This document shows positions 26,011 through 35,751 of a stretch of 64,000 nucleotides of DNA, in pieces. The notes below the pieces were generated by a model. It saw only the letters and a program-made list of their open reading frames with translations, was not told where the DNA came from and did no database searches. Positions within the stretch are counted from its first letter, which is position 1. Each line of letters begins with the position of its first letter. The position numbers were made by a program, and so were the translations under genes. Where the stretch lies: contig CAZCYQ010000005.1 of assembly GCA_964503085.1 (NCBI GenBank), positions 1-64,000 of the forward strand. Reading direction: 5' to 3'. Source of the DNA: Bin80 sp964503085. Its GTDB lineage: Bacteria; Bacteroidota; Rhodothermia; Rhodothermales; Bin80.

Positions 26011-28008
26011 TTAGTGCAGGCTGATTCCAACACCAGCCTGTATCGAACGTCCTTCAGCTGGTTCAAAGTATCGGCCCCCAAAGGCATTAACCACCAATGA
26101 ACGCACGTATTGGCTGTCAAGAATATTCTGAAGACGGGCGAAGGGATGCAGGGAGATGCTGCGTAGACGCCAATTCGATCGTGTCAGATAAATATCCAGA
26201 ACGGTAAATCCTTCCGACTGTACAGAGTTTGTATTATTGGCCCACATCCCGGATGCAGATTCAAGAACAATTTGGGCTCCCCACCCGTTGCGTGTTGTGC
26301 CGTGAAGCGTTAGGTGTAGTTGGTGTCTGGGTACTCCCGGGATTCGTAAACCGTCGCCAGGTTCATTCAGAAAGAGAAACGATCCATAGTTGTACGCCAT
26401 TCTCATGCCGACTAATGAACCTGTGGGCCAATTCATTGCGAGCTCGATACCATTATGTCGATTTTTCCCGCCGTTTTCGTACCATGTGCGTCCATCTTCT
26501 CCCTGCTGCGGAATAAGTCTATCCCGGATACGCAGAGAGAAAACTGCGAAGTCCAACCCGAGGCGCATACGGTCAAGTTGGCCACGTACGCCGGCTTCGA
26601 CACCGCGAGTTTGCTGCGGGCCGAGATCCGAGTTAAATCCGCCCTCACCGGAAGGACTGTTAATCAGCTCAGTCGTGGTTGGCGTCTCGAAAGCAGTGCC
26701 GATATTCGTGTACCAGGTCAGCGTGTTGGTACGATAGAAAGCTCCCAGAGAGGGGCTCAGCGCTACGAAGTCTCGTACGCCGCTCTGATCACCATTGGAG
26801 AGAAGGTTGTCGGTCATCTCGAATTGCAACCGATCGAGTCGTGTTCCGACAGATAGCCCAAAGCGTGGTGAAAGTTGAGTGTTCACACCTGCAAATACAG
26901 CAATGCTGCCTACACGTTCATGTTGATCCAGGAGTACGTTCGTTCCTTTGTTACCTGCATCGTTGTTGAACCGAAAACGGTCATCTCGCATTTGGCGCAA
27001 GTCAATCCCCATAGCGAAGTCAACCACCCCGAGATCTGCCTGAAGCTGCGTATACACGCCGCCGGCTAAGCGATCCAATTCGATCCACGCGAAAGTCAGC
27101 GGGTTGTCAAGAGATCTTCGAATCCCGTAAGCCGTGGCGGACAGGTGGCCTAAGCGGGTTTGTGCATGAAGCGTCACTCCACCTTGCACGTGGACACTGG
27201 CTTTTCCAGCCGACCGATTGACGTATCTGGAATCTGCCTGATTGGGGTCTAGAGATAGTTGTTCAAGTGTGAGGGATCCGGGGGACAGGACATCCTGGAT
27301 AGCCGTATTCAGCGTGAACAGGAGTGCAGTGTTGGAGCTTGGCACGGTCCGTGCGCTCACGCCTGCACGGAGGAAACTGCCCTTACTGTGTGCCCGATGT
27401 CCTCGTTTGCTCACGCGTGAAGCGTAAGCCCGCACACTATGCACTCCACGCCGAAAGCCCGTGCTTACCAGTGCATGACTCAGACCATAACCCCCTCCCA
27501 TGTACCGGACTCGCAGACGGGTAGAGTCTTCCAGGCTGGCAAGGTGTAGAACTCCTCCACTAGCATTTCCCCAGAAAAGCGAACTTGGCCCGCGGAGTAA
27601 CTCCGAGCGTCCAATGAATGCCGGATCAACGACATCAAGCATGCTTTGCCCGTCTGGCATCGTTAACGGGATACCGTCCAGGAAAGCTTGCAAGCCACGC
27701 ACGCCAAACGCTGCGCGATAGCCCATTCCCCGAACAAGGATTCGCTCACCAAGGCCAAAGTGGCCGCGTTCGCTGATCTGAAGTCCAGGCAACCCACGAA
27801 GTACACGTTGAAGTGATAGACCAGGTTCAGAAGCGATTATCGCGTGTTGCCGAATATATAGGCTGCGGGCAGCGGTGGTTTCGGTTTCCAGTTGACGTGT
27901 GGACTGGATCGTAATGGTTGGTAGAGAAACCACTGACGAATCCTGTGCCATGAGTGTGTGGCCCAGCAGTGCAAAGCCACAAAGGAGCAAAATCGAACGA
28001 TTTTTCAT
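26011..28008 (-). CDS. TonB-dependent receptor (siderophore/cobalamin-size)
   Basis: 665 aa from the ATG at 28008 (MKNRSILLLCGFALLGHTL, cleavage near LMAQ). A TonB plug (LQRVLRGLPGLQISERG, RILVRGMGYRAAFGVRGLQ, LLRGPSSLFWGNASGGVLHL) leads to a beta-barrel. It has no carboxypeptidase-regulatory N-domain and is shorter than the two SusC-like receptors in the window, so it fits the small-ligand (siderophore or B12) class. The terminal residue is His (VGISLH), whereas an aromatic is usual. Its partner gene is the SAM hydrolase 11 bp downstream. Ligand unknown. Confidence 0.88.
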   Translation of the reverse strand: MKNRSILLLCGFALLGHTLMAQDSSVVSLPTITIQSTRQLETETTAARSLYIRQHAIIASEPGLSLQRVLRGLPGLQISERGHFGLGERILVRGMGYRAAFGVRGLQAFLDGIPLTMPDGQSMLDVVDPAFIGRSELLRGPSSLFWGNASGGVLHLASLEDSTRLRVRYMGGGYGLSHALVSTGFRRGVHSVRAYASRVSKRGHRAHSKGSFLRAGVSARTVPSSNTALLFTLNTAIQDVLSPGSLTLEQLSLDPNQADSRYVNRSAGKASVHVQGGVTLHAQTRLGHLSATAYGIRRSLDNPLTFAWIELDRLAGGVYTQLQADLGVVDFAMGIDLRQMRDDRFRFNNDAGNKGTNVLLDQHERVGSIAVFAGVNTQLSPRFGLSVGTRLDRLQFEMTDNLLSNGDQSGVRDFVALSPSLGAFYRTNTLTWYTNIGTAFETPTTTELINSPSGEGGFNSDLGPQQTRGVEAGVRGQLDRMRLGLDFAVFSLRIRDRLIPQQGEDGRTWYENGGKNRHNGIELAMNWPTGSLVGMRMAYNYGSFLFLNEPGDGLRIPGVPRHQLHLTLHGTTRNGWGAQIVLESASGMWANNTNSVQSEGFTVLDIYLTRSNWRLRSISLHPFARLQNILDSQYVRSLVVNAFGGRYFEPAEGRSIQAGVGISLH

Positions 28009-28348
28009 AATTCCATCCAATGGGTAATCAGTGTAACGCACGAACGTTTCAGGAATTCCGGTAACGCGAATCTCTCATTTGTGCCACCGTGTACACATAT
28101 AGTGATAAAAGACTATTCCTAGTACCCGCCACAAGATGCATGAGATTCAGTAGTTGCGCGGTCCGAATTGGGAAAAGTACTTTGTTGCGGTATTGTTACA
28201 TGCAACAAGTAAGTATATTGCACGAGAATCCTCATGTACGTGTGGACTCAGCACCCCTGAATCTGATTATGGGTGTTCCGGGCGTGCTGTTTTAGACTAC
28301 ACATGACATGAGTGGCAATCCTGTTTCACCTCAAATGTCGACAAGGGG
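28009..28348. other. Divergent promoter region between TonB receptor and dTMP kinase
   Basis: 340 bp with no credible gene. It contains an imperfect inverted repeat, TTGTTACATGCAACAA, near 28194-28209. I saw no cobalamin, TPP or SAM riboswitch signature. Promoters for both flanking genes should lie here; an AAGGGG element precedes the dTMP kinase ATG at 28349. Confidence 0.35.
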
Positions 28349-29080
28349 ATGTTAGTAGCTATTGAAGGGGTTGATGGTTCCGGTAAAGGGACACAGGCAC
28401 AAATGCTCCTGGAGCGTGCTTTCAAGGAAGGGTATACTGCAGCTCTGCTGTCTTTTCCGCGGTACCAGATTACGGAAAGCTCGAAGTGGATTGCTGAATA
28501 CCTGAAGGGTGATTTTGGGGAGCTTAACGAAGTTGATCCGCTCTTTGCGGGCATGCTCTTTGCGCTGGATCGTTTTGAGAGTAAAGAACAGATTGAGAGC
28601 TTATTAGCCAAGCATAACCTGGTTATCATGGACCGGTATGTCGAGTCCAATTTAGCCTATCAGAGTGCGCGCGTGGCAGAGGATGTTCGTACAAAGTTCG
28701 TTGATCGGTTGCTGAAACTTGAATACGAGATATACGGGCTGCCAAGACCTAACCTGACACTATTCCTGGACATGCCTGTTGTATTCTCAAAACATCTGAT
28801 TTCAAGAAGGGGGGCTCGCGCATATACGGCAGACGATAAAATCATAATGGGTATGACAGAACAAATTGGTATACCCTACGGGAGGTATGACATCCATGAG
28901 GAAAACGCAGACTACCTACACGCGGTCCATAAAATGTATTCCCAAAGGTATCACCAGCTAATCAATTCTTTCGATATTTGCCCTTGTGAGGTGATTAATT
29001 GTCAGAATGAAGATGGTAAGTTGCGGAGCAGGGAAGACATTGCTCAGGAGGTCTGGAGTGCAGTTACAGCGGAGCGATAA
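28349..29080 (+). CDS. tmk: Thymidylate kinase (dTMP kinase)
   Basis: 243 aa. P-loop GVDGSGKGTQ at the N-terminus, FPRYQ dTMP-site segment, IMDRYVESNLAYQSA (DRY plus conserved AxQ) and a LID-like SRRGARAYTADDK. It makes dTDP from dTMP. It is longer than the typical 205-215 aa bacterial enzyme, and the FPRYQ...YLKGDFGELNEVDP stretch recalls the branch of dTMP kinases seen in some non-proteobacterial phyla and archaea. It stands alone with its own upstream region. Confidence 0.88.
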   Translation: MLVAIEGVDGSGKGTQAQMLLERAFKEGYTAALLSFPRYQITESSKWIAEYLKGDFGELNEVDPLFAGMLFALDRFESKEQIESLLAKHNLVIMDRYVESNLAYQSARVAEDVRTKFVDRLLKLEYEIYGLPRPNLTLFLDMPVVFSKHLISRRGARAYTADDKIIMGMTEQIGIPYGRYDIHEENADYLHAVHKMYSQRYHQLINSFDICPCEVINCQNEDGKLRSREDIAQEVWSAVTAER

Positions 29081-29155
29081 GAGGCCCAGTGAATCCTGCG
29101 GAAAAAAATACCGTAAGGAGTAGTAGGTAGATGGTCTCCACCAACTGAAGGCACC

Positions 29156-29881
29156 ATGAAAAACTACTCAATCAATCCAGTGCGCCCCGGGGCGTTCGCT
29201 GCAATCGTTTTCTTTTTTCTATCCACAGGTTGTCAAATCACACCTGAGGATGAAAACTCTGTATCAGAGGATTCAAAGGACGCAGTAAGTGTGGATGACG
29301 CGCCTATGTATTCGGAAGATGACAGTTGGGAAGAAGACTTTGCGTTTGAAGAAGGTGGATTGACCGTACACGGGAATCTACGGATTGATGGATTGGGGGA
29401 GGGGGCAATGCTTTCACCGATCAACTGGAGGGAGCTGGAGGAGTTACTGCCCAACAGACTTAACGGGGTTTCCCTGAACGTAACGGAAGGACAGACGATC
29501 GACTTTGGTCCAGGACTCTCAAGTGTAAGTGGAGAATACGAGGACGAAGAGCAAGTAGTAACGATTGTGATTGCCGATCTTGCATTTCTGAGCGGGATCG
29601 CAGCCCATGCCATGTCTGACTGGATTGGTGAAGAGATTGATAAAGAAAGTGACAGAGGCTTTGAGCGTACGAGTATTTTCCGCAGCCGCCAAAGGGAGTA
29701 CCCAAGCTATGAGAAATATCATCGTGAGCAGGGTCATGAATCCTGTGAGCTTCATTCATGGGTGGCAGATCGATTTCTTGTAGCGATCTCAGGTGACGGT
29801 GCCTCCATGTCGGTTTGCGAAGAAGCCCGTGACAGAGTTTCATTCCGACGCCTTGAGCGTCTGGCAGAAGCAGACGATTAA
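29156..29881 (+). CDS. Orphan lipoprotein, very acidic N-terminal region
   Basis: 241 aa, not recognised. Signal sequence with lipobox (LSTGC, Cys26), then about 50 residues dominated by Glu, Asp and Ser (linker-like), then a compact region of about 70-230 with alternating strands (LTVHGNLRIDGLGEGAML, GVSLNVTEGQTIDFGPGL, EQVVTIVIADLAFLSGIA). It ends with two cysteines that could pair (CELHSW, SVCEE). Codon use looks normal for the window. It lies 75 bp after tmk; its function is not deducible. Confidence 0.7.
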   Translation: MKNYSINPVRPGAFAAIVFFFLSTGCQITPEDENSVSEDSKDAVSVDDAPMYSEDDSWEEDFAFEEGGLTVHGNLRIDGLGEGAMLSPINWRELEELLPNRLNGVSLNVTEGQTIDFGPGLSSVSGEYEDEEQVVTIVIADLAFLSGIAAHAMSDWIGEEIDKESDRGFERTSIFRSRQREYPSYEKYHREQGHESCELHSWVADRFLVAISGDGASMSVCEEARDRVSFRRLERLAEADD

Positions 29882-30062
29882 CCAGCACACACTAGTCCCT
29901 TGTTTTTGCTGATTGGGCGCGTCATGCCTTGATTTGTGCGTCTGGAGTAGTGCATACCCAGAAATCATCCAATACTTAATTCCCTGGCAGGCGTCAACCG
30001 GGGATTAGCGGATCATTCGGGCCGTTGATTGTAACTTAGGGGTTCATTCAATCGGCTGTCCA

Positions 30063-32960
30063 ATGCGGTTCTTTTTGTCTGCACTTTTTTTTCTGATTTT
30101 CCTAACGCCAGTATCACTCGCTCAGGTACCGGATATGCAATCAGCAGTCGCTCCGACGCCAGCTGCCGAACGACTAAACAGTTTTTCCATTCGAGTCCAG
30201 AAAGCGCAGCAATCGTTGGTCTCTAATGTGGCATTTGATAATGTTGGGCCGACAGTGATGAGTGGGCGCATCGTGGATATTGATGCCAATCCCCTTGATC
30301 CCGTTCAGATGTACGTCGCTTATGCGTCTGGGGGACTATGGCGCAGCGAAACAAATGGGATTTCTTTTGAGCCCCTTTTCGACGAGGAAGCATCCATGAC
30401 ATTGGGGGACATCGCAGTTGATTGGGCACGCGATGAAGTCATTTGGGTAGGTACCGGAGAAAACAACTCCAGCCGTTCGTCTTATGCCGGTACCGGAGTT
30501 TACAGGTCTCGGGATCGTGGTAAGTCCTGGGAGCACATGGGCCTGAGTGAAACACATAGAATCGGGCGGATTGTCCTACATCCGGTGGACCCACAAACAC
30601 TCTGGGTTGCCGCAGTGGGTGCACTCTATTCACCAAACCCGCACAGAGGCGTTTATAAGAGCAGTGATGGCGGGGAAACCTGGACCCAAACACTCTATAT
30701 CTCGGACAAAACCGGTGTGATCGATCTACTCATTGATCCGACGAATCCAGACATCCTGTATGCAGCCGGCTGGCACCGGGAGCGGAGGGCATGGAATTTT
30801 GTTGAAGGTGGGAGCGATTCGGGTATCTGGAAATCAACTGACGGAGGCGATTCCTGGGATCGGCTATCGGCGGACGGACTGCCCAGTGGGGATATGGTAG
30901 GACGTATCGGTCTGGATATTTTCCCGGGCAACCCGGAGATACTGTATGCCCTTGTAGACAATCAGGCTCGACGCCCCGCTGAAGATGAAGAGGAAGTTCC
31001 GACGCTTACACGCGAGACACTTCGCTCCATGAGCGTGGTTGAATTCCTAGCTCTGGATGATGAAACCATTACGGAGTATCTGGAGGATAATAACTTCGGA
31101 CCACAATACAGTGCGGAAGTTATTCGAGGCATGGTGGAAGAGGGTACACTCGAGCCGGTGCATCTAGTATGGTATGTGGAGGATGCAAACAGAGAGCTGT
31201 TTGACACGCCCGTAATTGGAGCGGAGGTCTACCGATCAGACGATGGCGGCGCAACATGGACGCGAACGCATGAGAATTACCTGGACGCAGTATACAATTC
31301 GTATGGATACTACTTCGGAGAAATCCGCGTTGCTCCGCATGATGTTGAGCGGATTTACATACTGGGCGTTCCCTTCCTGGCATCCAGCGACGGCGGAACT
31401 TCCTGGGAGTCCATTGGCGGGCCAAGTGTACATGCAGATCACCAGGCGCTCTGGGTGAATCCGTCTCGCCCAGGTCACCTGATTGATGGCAATGATGGGG
31501 GCCTGAACATCACGTATGATGATGGCGCGTCCTGGTTCAAGGGGAATACGCCGTCTGTCGGGCAGTTCTATGCCATTGGTGTGGACGATCAAACGCCCTA
31601 TCATGTTTATGGGGGGCTCCAGGATAACGGTGTATGGGGCGGACCACATACGTACACGGCATCAACCAATTGGCATGCGAGTGGTGCGTATCCGTATGAT
31701 CGGTATATGGGCGGTGACGGTATGCAGGTGGAAATAGATACGCGCACGAACGATATCATTTATACCGGTTCGCAGTTTGGTTTTTATCAGCGCATAGAGA
31801 CTTCCACAGGAAATCGAACATTAATTCGTCCACGCCACACACTGGGTGAACGTCCCCTACGTTTTAATTGGCAGACCCCCATTCATTTGTCCAGACACAA
31901 CCAGGATGTCCTTTATTATGGTTCCAACAAGCTTCATCGCTCCTTTAACAGGGGAGATGACTGGGAAACCCTGTCGGATGATTTAACGCGTGGTGGTCGG
32001 AGAGGGGATGTACCGTATGGTACATTGACTACAATTGATGAGTCGCCATTGCGATTTGGATTGCTGTATGTCGGTTCAGATGACGGTCTCGTGCATGTAT
32101 CAAAAGATGGAGGCTATACATGGGAGAACATCACGGGGGAAGATTGGGGAGAGCTGTGGGTAAGTCGTGTGGAAGCCTCCAGTCATGAGCTGGGGCGCGT
32201 GTATGTGACGCTCAATGGATACCGGTGGGATCATTTTGCGCCATATGTCTTTCGCTCGGACGATTATGGACAGACCTGGGAGGCGTTACACGCGGGACTA
32301 CCTATGGAGCCGGTGAATGTTATTCTCGAAGACCCAGAAAATCCAGACTTGCTCTTTTTGGGCACGGATAATGGCTTGTATGTATCCATAGATGGCGGGG
32401 CATCCTTTATGTCCATGCAGAATGGACTACCGCACGCGCCGGTTCACGATCTAAAGATCCAGGCCCGCAGAAAGCATTTGCTGGCAGGTACGCATGGTCG
32501 ATCAATCTACCGTGCAGACATTGCAGCGTTACAGCGTCTGACTCCTGAAATCATTGCGAGCGCTTTGACAGTGCATACACCAGCAGAAATCACACGAAGC
32601 CCCAATTGGGGCCGTCGTTTTGTTTGGTGGGCAGACTATAATGAGCCGGAGGTCATCATCACCTACTGGGCCGGGTCTGCGGGGCAGGTTACCGTGCAGG
32701 TTGAAGGGGAAGAGGATGCAGCTCTTCGCACGATCACAGATGAGGCTGAGCGTGGCCTGAACTTCCTTTCCTATGATCTCTCTGTAGACGAAGCTTTTGC
32801 GGACGCTTTGATGGGGGAAGACGATGCGCCACTCGAACCCGGAGAAAACGACGTCTATTACCTGGTTCCGGGGGATTATAAGTTGACTTTTCAACTAGGC
32901 GATGCTGAGGAGTCAGTAATGCTCTCAGTCACCAGCCCCCGTAACCGTTTCGGGCGTTAA
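30063..32960 (+). CDS. Secreted Asp-box (BNR/VPS10-like) beta-propeller protein
   Basis: 965 aa with a signal peptide (FFLIFLTPVSLAQ). At least nine Asp-box repeats of the S-x-D-x-G-x-T/S-W type are visible: SRDRGKSWE, SSDGGETWTQ, STDGGDSWDR, SDDGGATWTR, SSDGGTSWES, YDDGASWFKG, SKDGGYTWEN, SDDYGQTWEA and SIDGGASFMS. This indicates two sialidase-like/VPS10-type propellers. Sialidase catalytic residues were not traced, so it may be a binding protein or a glycosidase-like exported protein. The C-terminus (SVTSPRNRFGR) is not a T9SS sorting domain. Its last 36 bp overlap the end of the convergent M23 peptidase gene. Confidence 0.8.
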   Translation: MRFFLSALFFLIFLTPVSLAQVPDMQSAVAPTPAAERLNSFSIRVQKAQQSLVSNVAFDNVGPTVMSGRIVDIDANPLDPVQMYVAYASGGLWRSETNGISFEPLFDEEASMTLGDIAVDWARDEVIWVGTGENNSSRSSYAGTGVYRSRDRGKSWEHMGLSETHRIGRIVLHPVDPQTLWVAAVGALYSPNPHRGVYKSSDGGETWTQTLYISDKTGVIDLLIDPTNPDILYAAGWHRERRAWNFVEGGSDSGIWKSTDGGDSWDRLSADGLPSGDMVGRIGLDIFPGNPEILYALVDNQARRPAEDEEEVPTLTRETLRSMSVVEFLALDDETITEYLEDNNFGPQYSAEVIRGMVEEGTLEPVHLVWYVEDANRELFDTPVIGAEVYRSDDGGATWTRTHENYLDAVYNSYGYYFGEIRVAPHDVERIYILGVPFLASSDGGTSWESIGGPSVHADHQALWVNPSRPGHLIDGNDGGLNITYDDGASWFKGNTPSVGQFYAIGVDDQTPYHVYGGLQDNGVWGGPHTYTASTNWHASGAYPYDRYMGGDGMQVEIDTRTNDIIYTGSQFGFYQRIETSTGNRTLIRPRHTLGERPLRFNWQTPIHLSRHNQDVLYYGSNKLHRSFNRGDDWETLSDDLTRGGRRGDVPYGTLTTIDESPLRFGLLYVGSDDGLVHVSKDGGYTWENITGEDWGELWVSRVEASSHELGRVYVTLNGYRWDHFAPYVFRSDDYGQTWEALHAGLPMEPVNVILEDPENPDLLFLGTDNGLYVSIDGGASFMSMQNGLPHAPVHDLKIQARRKHLLAGTHGRSIYRADIAALQRLTPEIIASALTVHTPAEITRSPNWGRRFVWWADYNEPEVIITYWAGSAGQVTVQVEGEEDAALRTITDEAERGLNFLSYDLSVDEAFADALMGEDDAPLEPGENDVYYLVPGDYKLTFQLGDAEESVMLSVTSPRNRFGR

Positions 32961-34178
32961 TTGATCTTCTGGAGTGTTTGGCAGTTGTTTCCATAGCCCA
33001 TCTCTGACCGCGAAGAATTTTGGCAGAATAGAGTCGGGCAGGGGTTCTGATTTTGGCATCTCTACCCTCATTGCATCAACCTGTCTGCCGTTCTTCCAGA
33101 AGCGGTAGCAGACATGGGGGCCCGTGGCCAGGCCTGTACTGCCGACATATCCAATTACATCACCTTGTTGAACGCGTACTCCGGGGCGGATTCCACTTTT
33201 TATCCGGGACATGTGGAGATACCCCGTTGTGTAGACATCGTTATGCCGAATCTTGACATAGTTGCCGTTGCCGCCTGCGTACGTAGCATTGATCACCGTG
33301 CCATTCGCGGTGGCAACGATAGGAGTTCCTCTAGGGGCAGCGAAATCGGTACCGAGATGTGGCTTGTAGCGTCTCTGGATGGGATGGAATCGTCTGCGAC
33401 TGTACTGAGATGATATTCGACTGAACTCCACGGGTGCGCGCAGGAACGGACGTTCTGATGGACGCCCTTCTTCGTCGTAGAATCCACTTATACCGTCCTC
33501 AGGAAAATAGAACGCATAGTAATCCTGATCTGCGTGACGAAAGCGGGCAGCTTTGATCTCTGTTCCGATAGATTGTCCATGCACTTTTTCATCTTCATAC
33601 AGGATCGAGAACTGGTCCCCGGGGAGTAAATGAAAAAAACTGACCTGCCAGGCGAAAATCTCACTTAGGTTCAGGGCTAATTGTTGATTTAGACCAGAAT
33701 CCTGAATGGTCTGAAAAAGGGAACTGCCCTTAGCAATGGTACCAGATGCACGCCGGACTACCTTACGAGAGGTAAGGGAATCTTCATGGACCCGTACGGA
33801 ATCCCCAAAGTCAAAGACGAGGAATTCTTTAATGCTGGGTTTATAGACTACAAACTCGGCCACGCCGCTCGAGTCGGTATAGGTATACAATGAATCGCCC
33901 CTGCCAATCTTCCGAAAGTCGATGAATGCCTCGGCCTGCTGAAAAGCCACTTGCTGTTTGTCTCTGGGCACCTTCCGGTCATTCATGATTGATTCAAGAG
34001 ACTCGTTCCGCTGAACTGTGGAAGCATGCTTATCAAGTCCAGATGTTGGAACGCCAAATGCGTCACGCTCAATGAGGGGGAGGGCAGCAGGTCTATGCTT
34101 AATACGAGCGCTGTGAGGCAGCTGGATTACTAGCAACGCGAGGAGGCAAAGCGCGAGCCGGACTGAGGGTTTTCGCAT
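32925..34178 (-). CDS. M23-family (LytM) metallopeptidase, periplasmic
   Basis: 417 aa with a signal peptide. The N-terminal half has LysM/OapA-like segments (GRGDSLYTYTDSSG, GTIAKGSSLFQTI, LLPGDQFSILYED). The C-terminal LytM domain, at about residues 275-375, carries HLGTDFAAPRGTPIVA, YLHMSRI and TGPHVCYRFWKNGRQVD. The usual HxH zinc/catalytic pair reads HVC here, a variant I recall in related Bacteroidota M23 proteins but which deserves checking. It should cleave, or regulate cleavage of, peptidoglycan cross-links. It converges on and overlaps the propeller gene by 36 bp; the adenosyltransferase lies upstream on the same strand. Confidence 0.88.
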   Translation of the reverse strand: MRKPSVRLALCLLALLVIQLPHSARIKHRPAALPLIERDAFGVPTSGLDKHASTVQRNESLESIMNDRKVPRDKQQVAFQQAEAFIDFRKIGRGDSLYTYTDSSGVAEFVVYKPSIKEFLVFDFGDSVRVHEDSLTSRKVVRRASGTIAKGSSLFQTIQDSGLNQQLALNLSEIFAWQVSFFHLLPGDQFSILYEDEKVHGQSIGTEIKAARFRHADQDYYAFYFPEDGISGFYDEEGRPSERPFLRAPVEFSRISSQYSRRRFHPIQRRYKPHLGTDFAAPRGTPIVATANGTVINATYAGGNGNYVKIRHNDVYTTGYLHMSRIKSGIRPGVRVQQGDVIGYVGSTGLATGPHVCYRFWKNGRQVDAMRVEMPKSEPLPDSILPKFFAVRDGLWKQLPNTPEDQLTPETVTGAGD

Positions 34179-34217
34179 ACCTGCGGGAAGTAGTTGGTTT
34201 CGTTTGTGGCTGTCAAC

Positions 34218-34763
34218 TTACGGGATCCATCTCACGTCTGGTAGTCCCATATCATGGTTTGCTCGTCGGGCGAGTACGAAAAGCAGATCGGATAATCGAT
34301 TAAGATACCCGAGAACGTAAGAATTATGCGAGATAGTATCAAGTGCTTCTACTAGTGAGCGCTCTGCGCGGCGGCATATTACACGGGATAGATGTAACAT
34401 AGCAGCGGCTTGGGTGCCTCCCGGCAGTATAAAGTACTTCAGGGGCTCTAGCTTCACCTCCCAAGTATCAATGGCTTTTTCCAGAGACTTGATGTGCTTT
34501 GCCTGAATACGCGGGACGCTTGCTCGTGACTGGGCAGGAGTTGCAAGATCAGCACCGAGAACGAAGAGTTCGTGCTGGAGATGCAAAATCAGTTCGCGCA
34601 TGGGTTCCGCCTCGGCCGGCAACATGGCGCGTGCGGCCCCAAGTGCAGCATTGGTTTCGTCTACCGCACCCATGGCCTGTATACGTGGATGATCCTTGAG
34701 CACACGATCCCCACCGAATAGTCCGGTAGTACCGTCGTCCCCTGTACGTGTGTAGATTTTCAT
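34218..34763 (-). CDS. Cob(I)alamin adenosyltransferase (PduO/MMAB type)
   Basis: 181 aa. N-terminal KIYTRTGDDGTTGLFGG and the active-site helix SRVICRRAERSLVEAL define the PduO-type ATP:cob(I)alamin adenosyltransferase, which makes adenosylcobalamin. Length is normal. It lies 163 bp downstream of an ABC ATPase of the iron/cobalamin type and 39 bp upstream of the M23 gene. Together with the core-MetE gene at 44764 it implies that the cell uses B12. Confidence 0.93.
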   Translation of the reverse strand: MKIYTRTGDDGTTGLFGGDRVLKDHPRIQAMGAVDETNAALGAARAMLPAEAEPMRELILHLQHELFVLGADLATPAQSRASVPRIQAKHIKSLEKAIDTWEVKLEPLKYFILPGGTQAAAMLHLSRVICRRAERSLVEALDTISHNSYVLGYLNRLSDLLFVLARRANHDMGLPDVRWIP

Positions 34764-34926
34764 TTAGGACTTAACCCGGAATCCATGTACGGGCTGGAGT
34801 TTCTGTACGCAGCGGTCTGTGAGGAGTAAGAACGACAGAGCTCTTGTTTTTGTTGAGTTTGAGACGGTGTTCACGGATGTATACGTCAGTCGTATTGATG
34901 GGGATGATTTGTTTTTGAGGGAATGG

Positions 34927-35751
34927 TCATCCCGATACGGGGCGTTCGTAGATGATTTCCCACTGTCCGTGTTCATACTGAGCGATCTTGGCATGCATGC
35001 CGAACACCTCAGATAGAAGTTCCTCCGTCAGAACATTTTTTGGGTAACCGTTTGCCACTAGATGCCCCTCGTGTAAAACGAGTAATTGGTCGGAAAACCG
35101 TGTTGCTAAGCCAAGGTCGTGAAAGACAGCGAGAACGGTTTTGCCTTTTTGCGCTAAATCCTTGATCAGATTGAGGAATTGATGCTGATGACAAACATCT
35201 AGATGAGTGGTGGGCTCATCAAGGAGTAGGAGTTCAGAGTCCTGCAGTATTGCTTGGGCTAGATAGGCACGTTGGCGTTCGCCCCCGCTGAGTGACTGAA
35301 GTGATCTTTCGGAAAAACCGGAGAGACCCACCTGGTCAAGTACAGTTTTCAGCGAAAAACGGTCTTGATCGGATACGCCTTCCAGCCATGCTTTTCTGGG
35401 CAACAGTCCGAGGAGCACAACGTCCTTAACCGTAAAATCGAAGGATAATGAGGGTGCCTGTCGAACAGAGGCAACCTCACGCGCCAATTGTCGTCGCGAC
35501 CAGTCAGTAAGGCGCTGGTCTTTCAAAAGGATTGATCCTTCGTAGGGCAGGTATCCGCAAATGGTTCGCAGTAACGTAGTTTTTCCGCAACCATTAGGCC
35601 CAATGAGTCCGGTGATGGTACCTGGATACAGCTCAAAATGAACATCGCGGATAATGGTGTTTCTCTGGATTTGAACGCGTAGGTCACTCACTTTCACCAG
35701 CGGGGTGTTCCAATCTGATGGAAGATTCCCGTTTGTTTGTACGCTGGCCAC
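34927..35751 (-). CDS. ABC transporter ATP-binding protein, FecE/BtuD-like
   Basis: 274 aa with Walker A (GPNGCGKTTLLR), signature LSGGERQRAYLAQAI, Walker B LLLLDEPTTHLD and the switch His (FHDLGLA). The sequence is of the siderophore/haem/cobalamin importer class. The only in-frame start that keeps the N-terminus is a GTG at 35751. No permease or binding protein is adjacent, so the rest of the transporter is encoded elsewhere. The cobalamin adenosyltransferase downstream makes B12 a reasonable substrate guess. Confidence 0.88.
   Translation of the reverse strand: MASVQTNGNLPSDWNTPLVKVSDLRVQIQRNTIIRDVHFELYPGTITGLIGPNGCGKTTLLRTICGYLPYEGSILLKDQRLTDWSRRQLAREVASVRQAPSLSFDFTVKDVVLLGLLPRKAWLEGVSDQDRFSLKTVLDQVGLSGFSERSLQSLSGGERQRAYLAQAILQDSELLLLDEPTTHLDVCHQHQFLNLIKDLAQKGKTVLAVFHDLGLATRFSDQLLVLHEGHLVANGYPKNVLTEELLSEVFGMHAKIAQYEHGQWEIIYERPVSG

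Noticed and set aside
28009..28348. Possible cobalamin riboswitch upstream of the TonB receptor
   Set aside because: The conserved B12-box and core sequences were not found on either strand.
34764..34994. Minus-strand frame of 76 codons between the adenosyltransferase and ABC ATPase genes
   Set aside because: Overlaps the ABC ATPase gene in another frame, low-complexity Ser/Thr-rich product, no recognisable motif.
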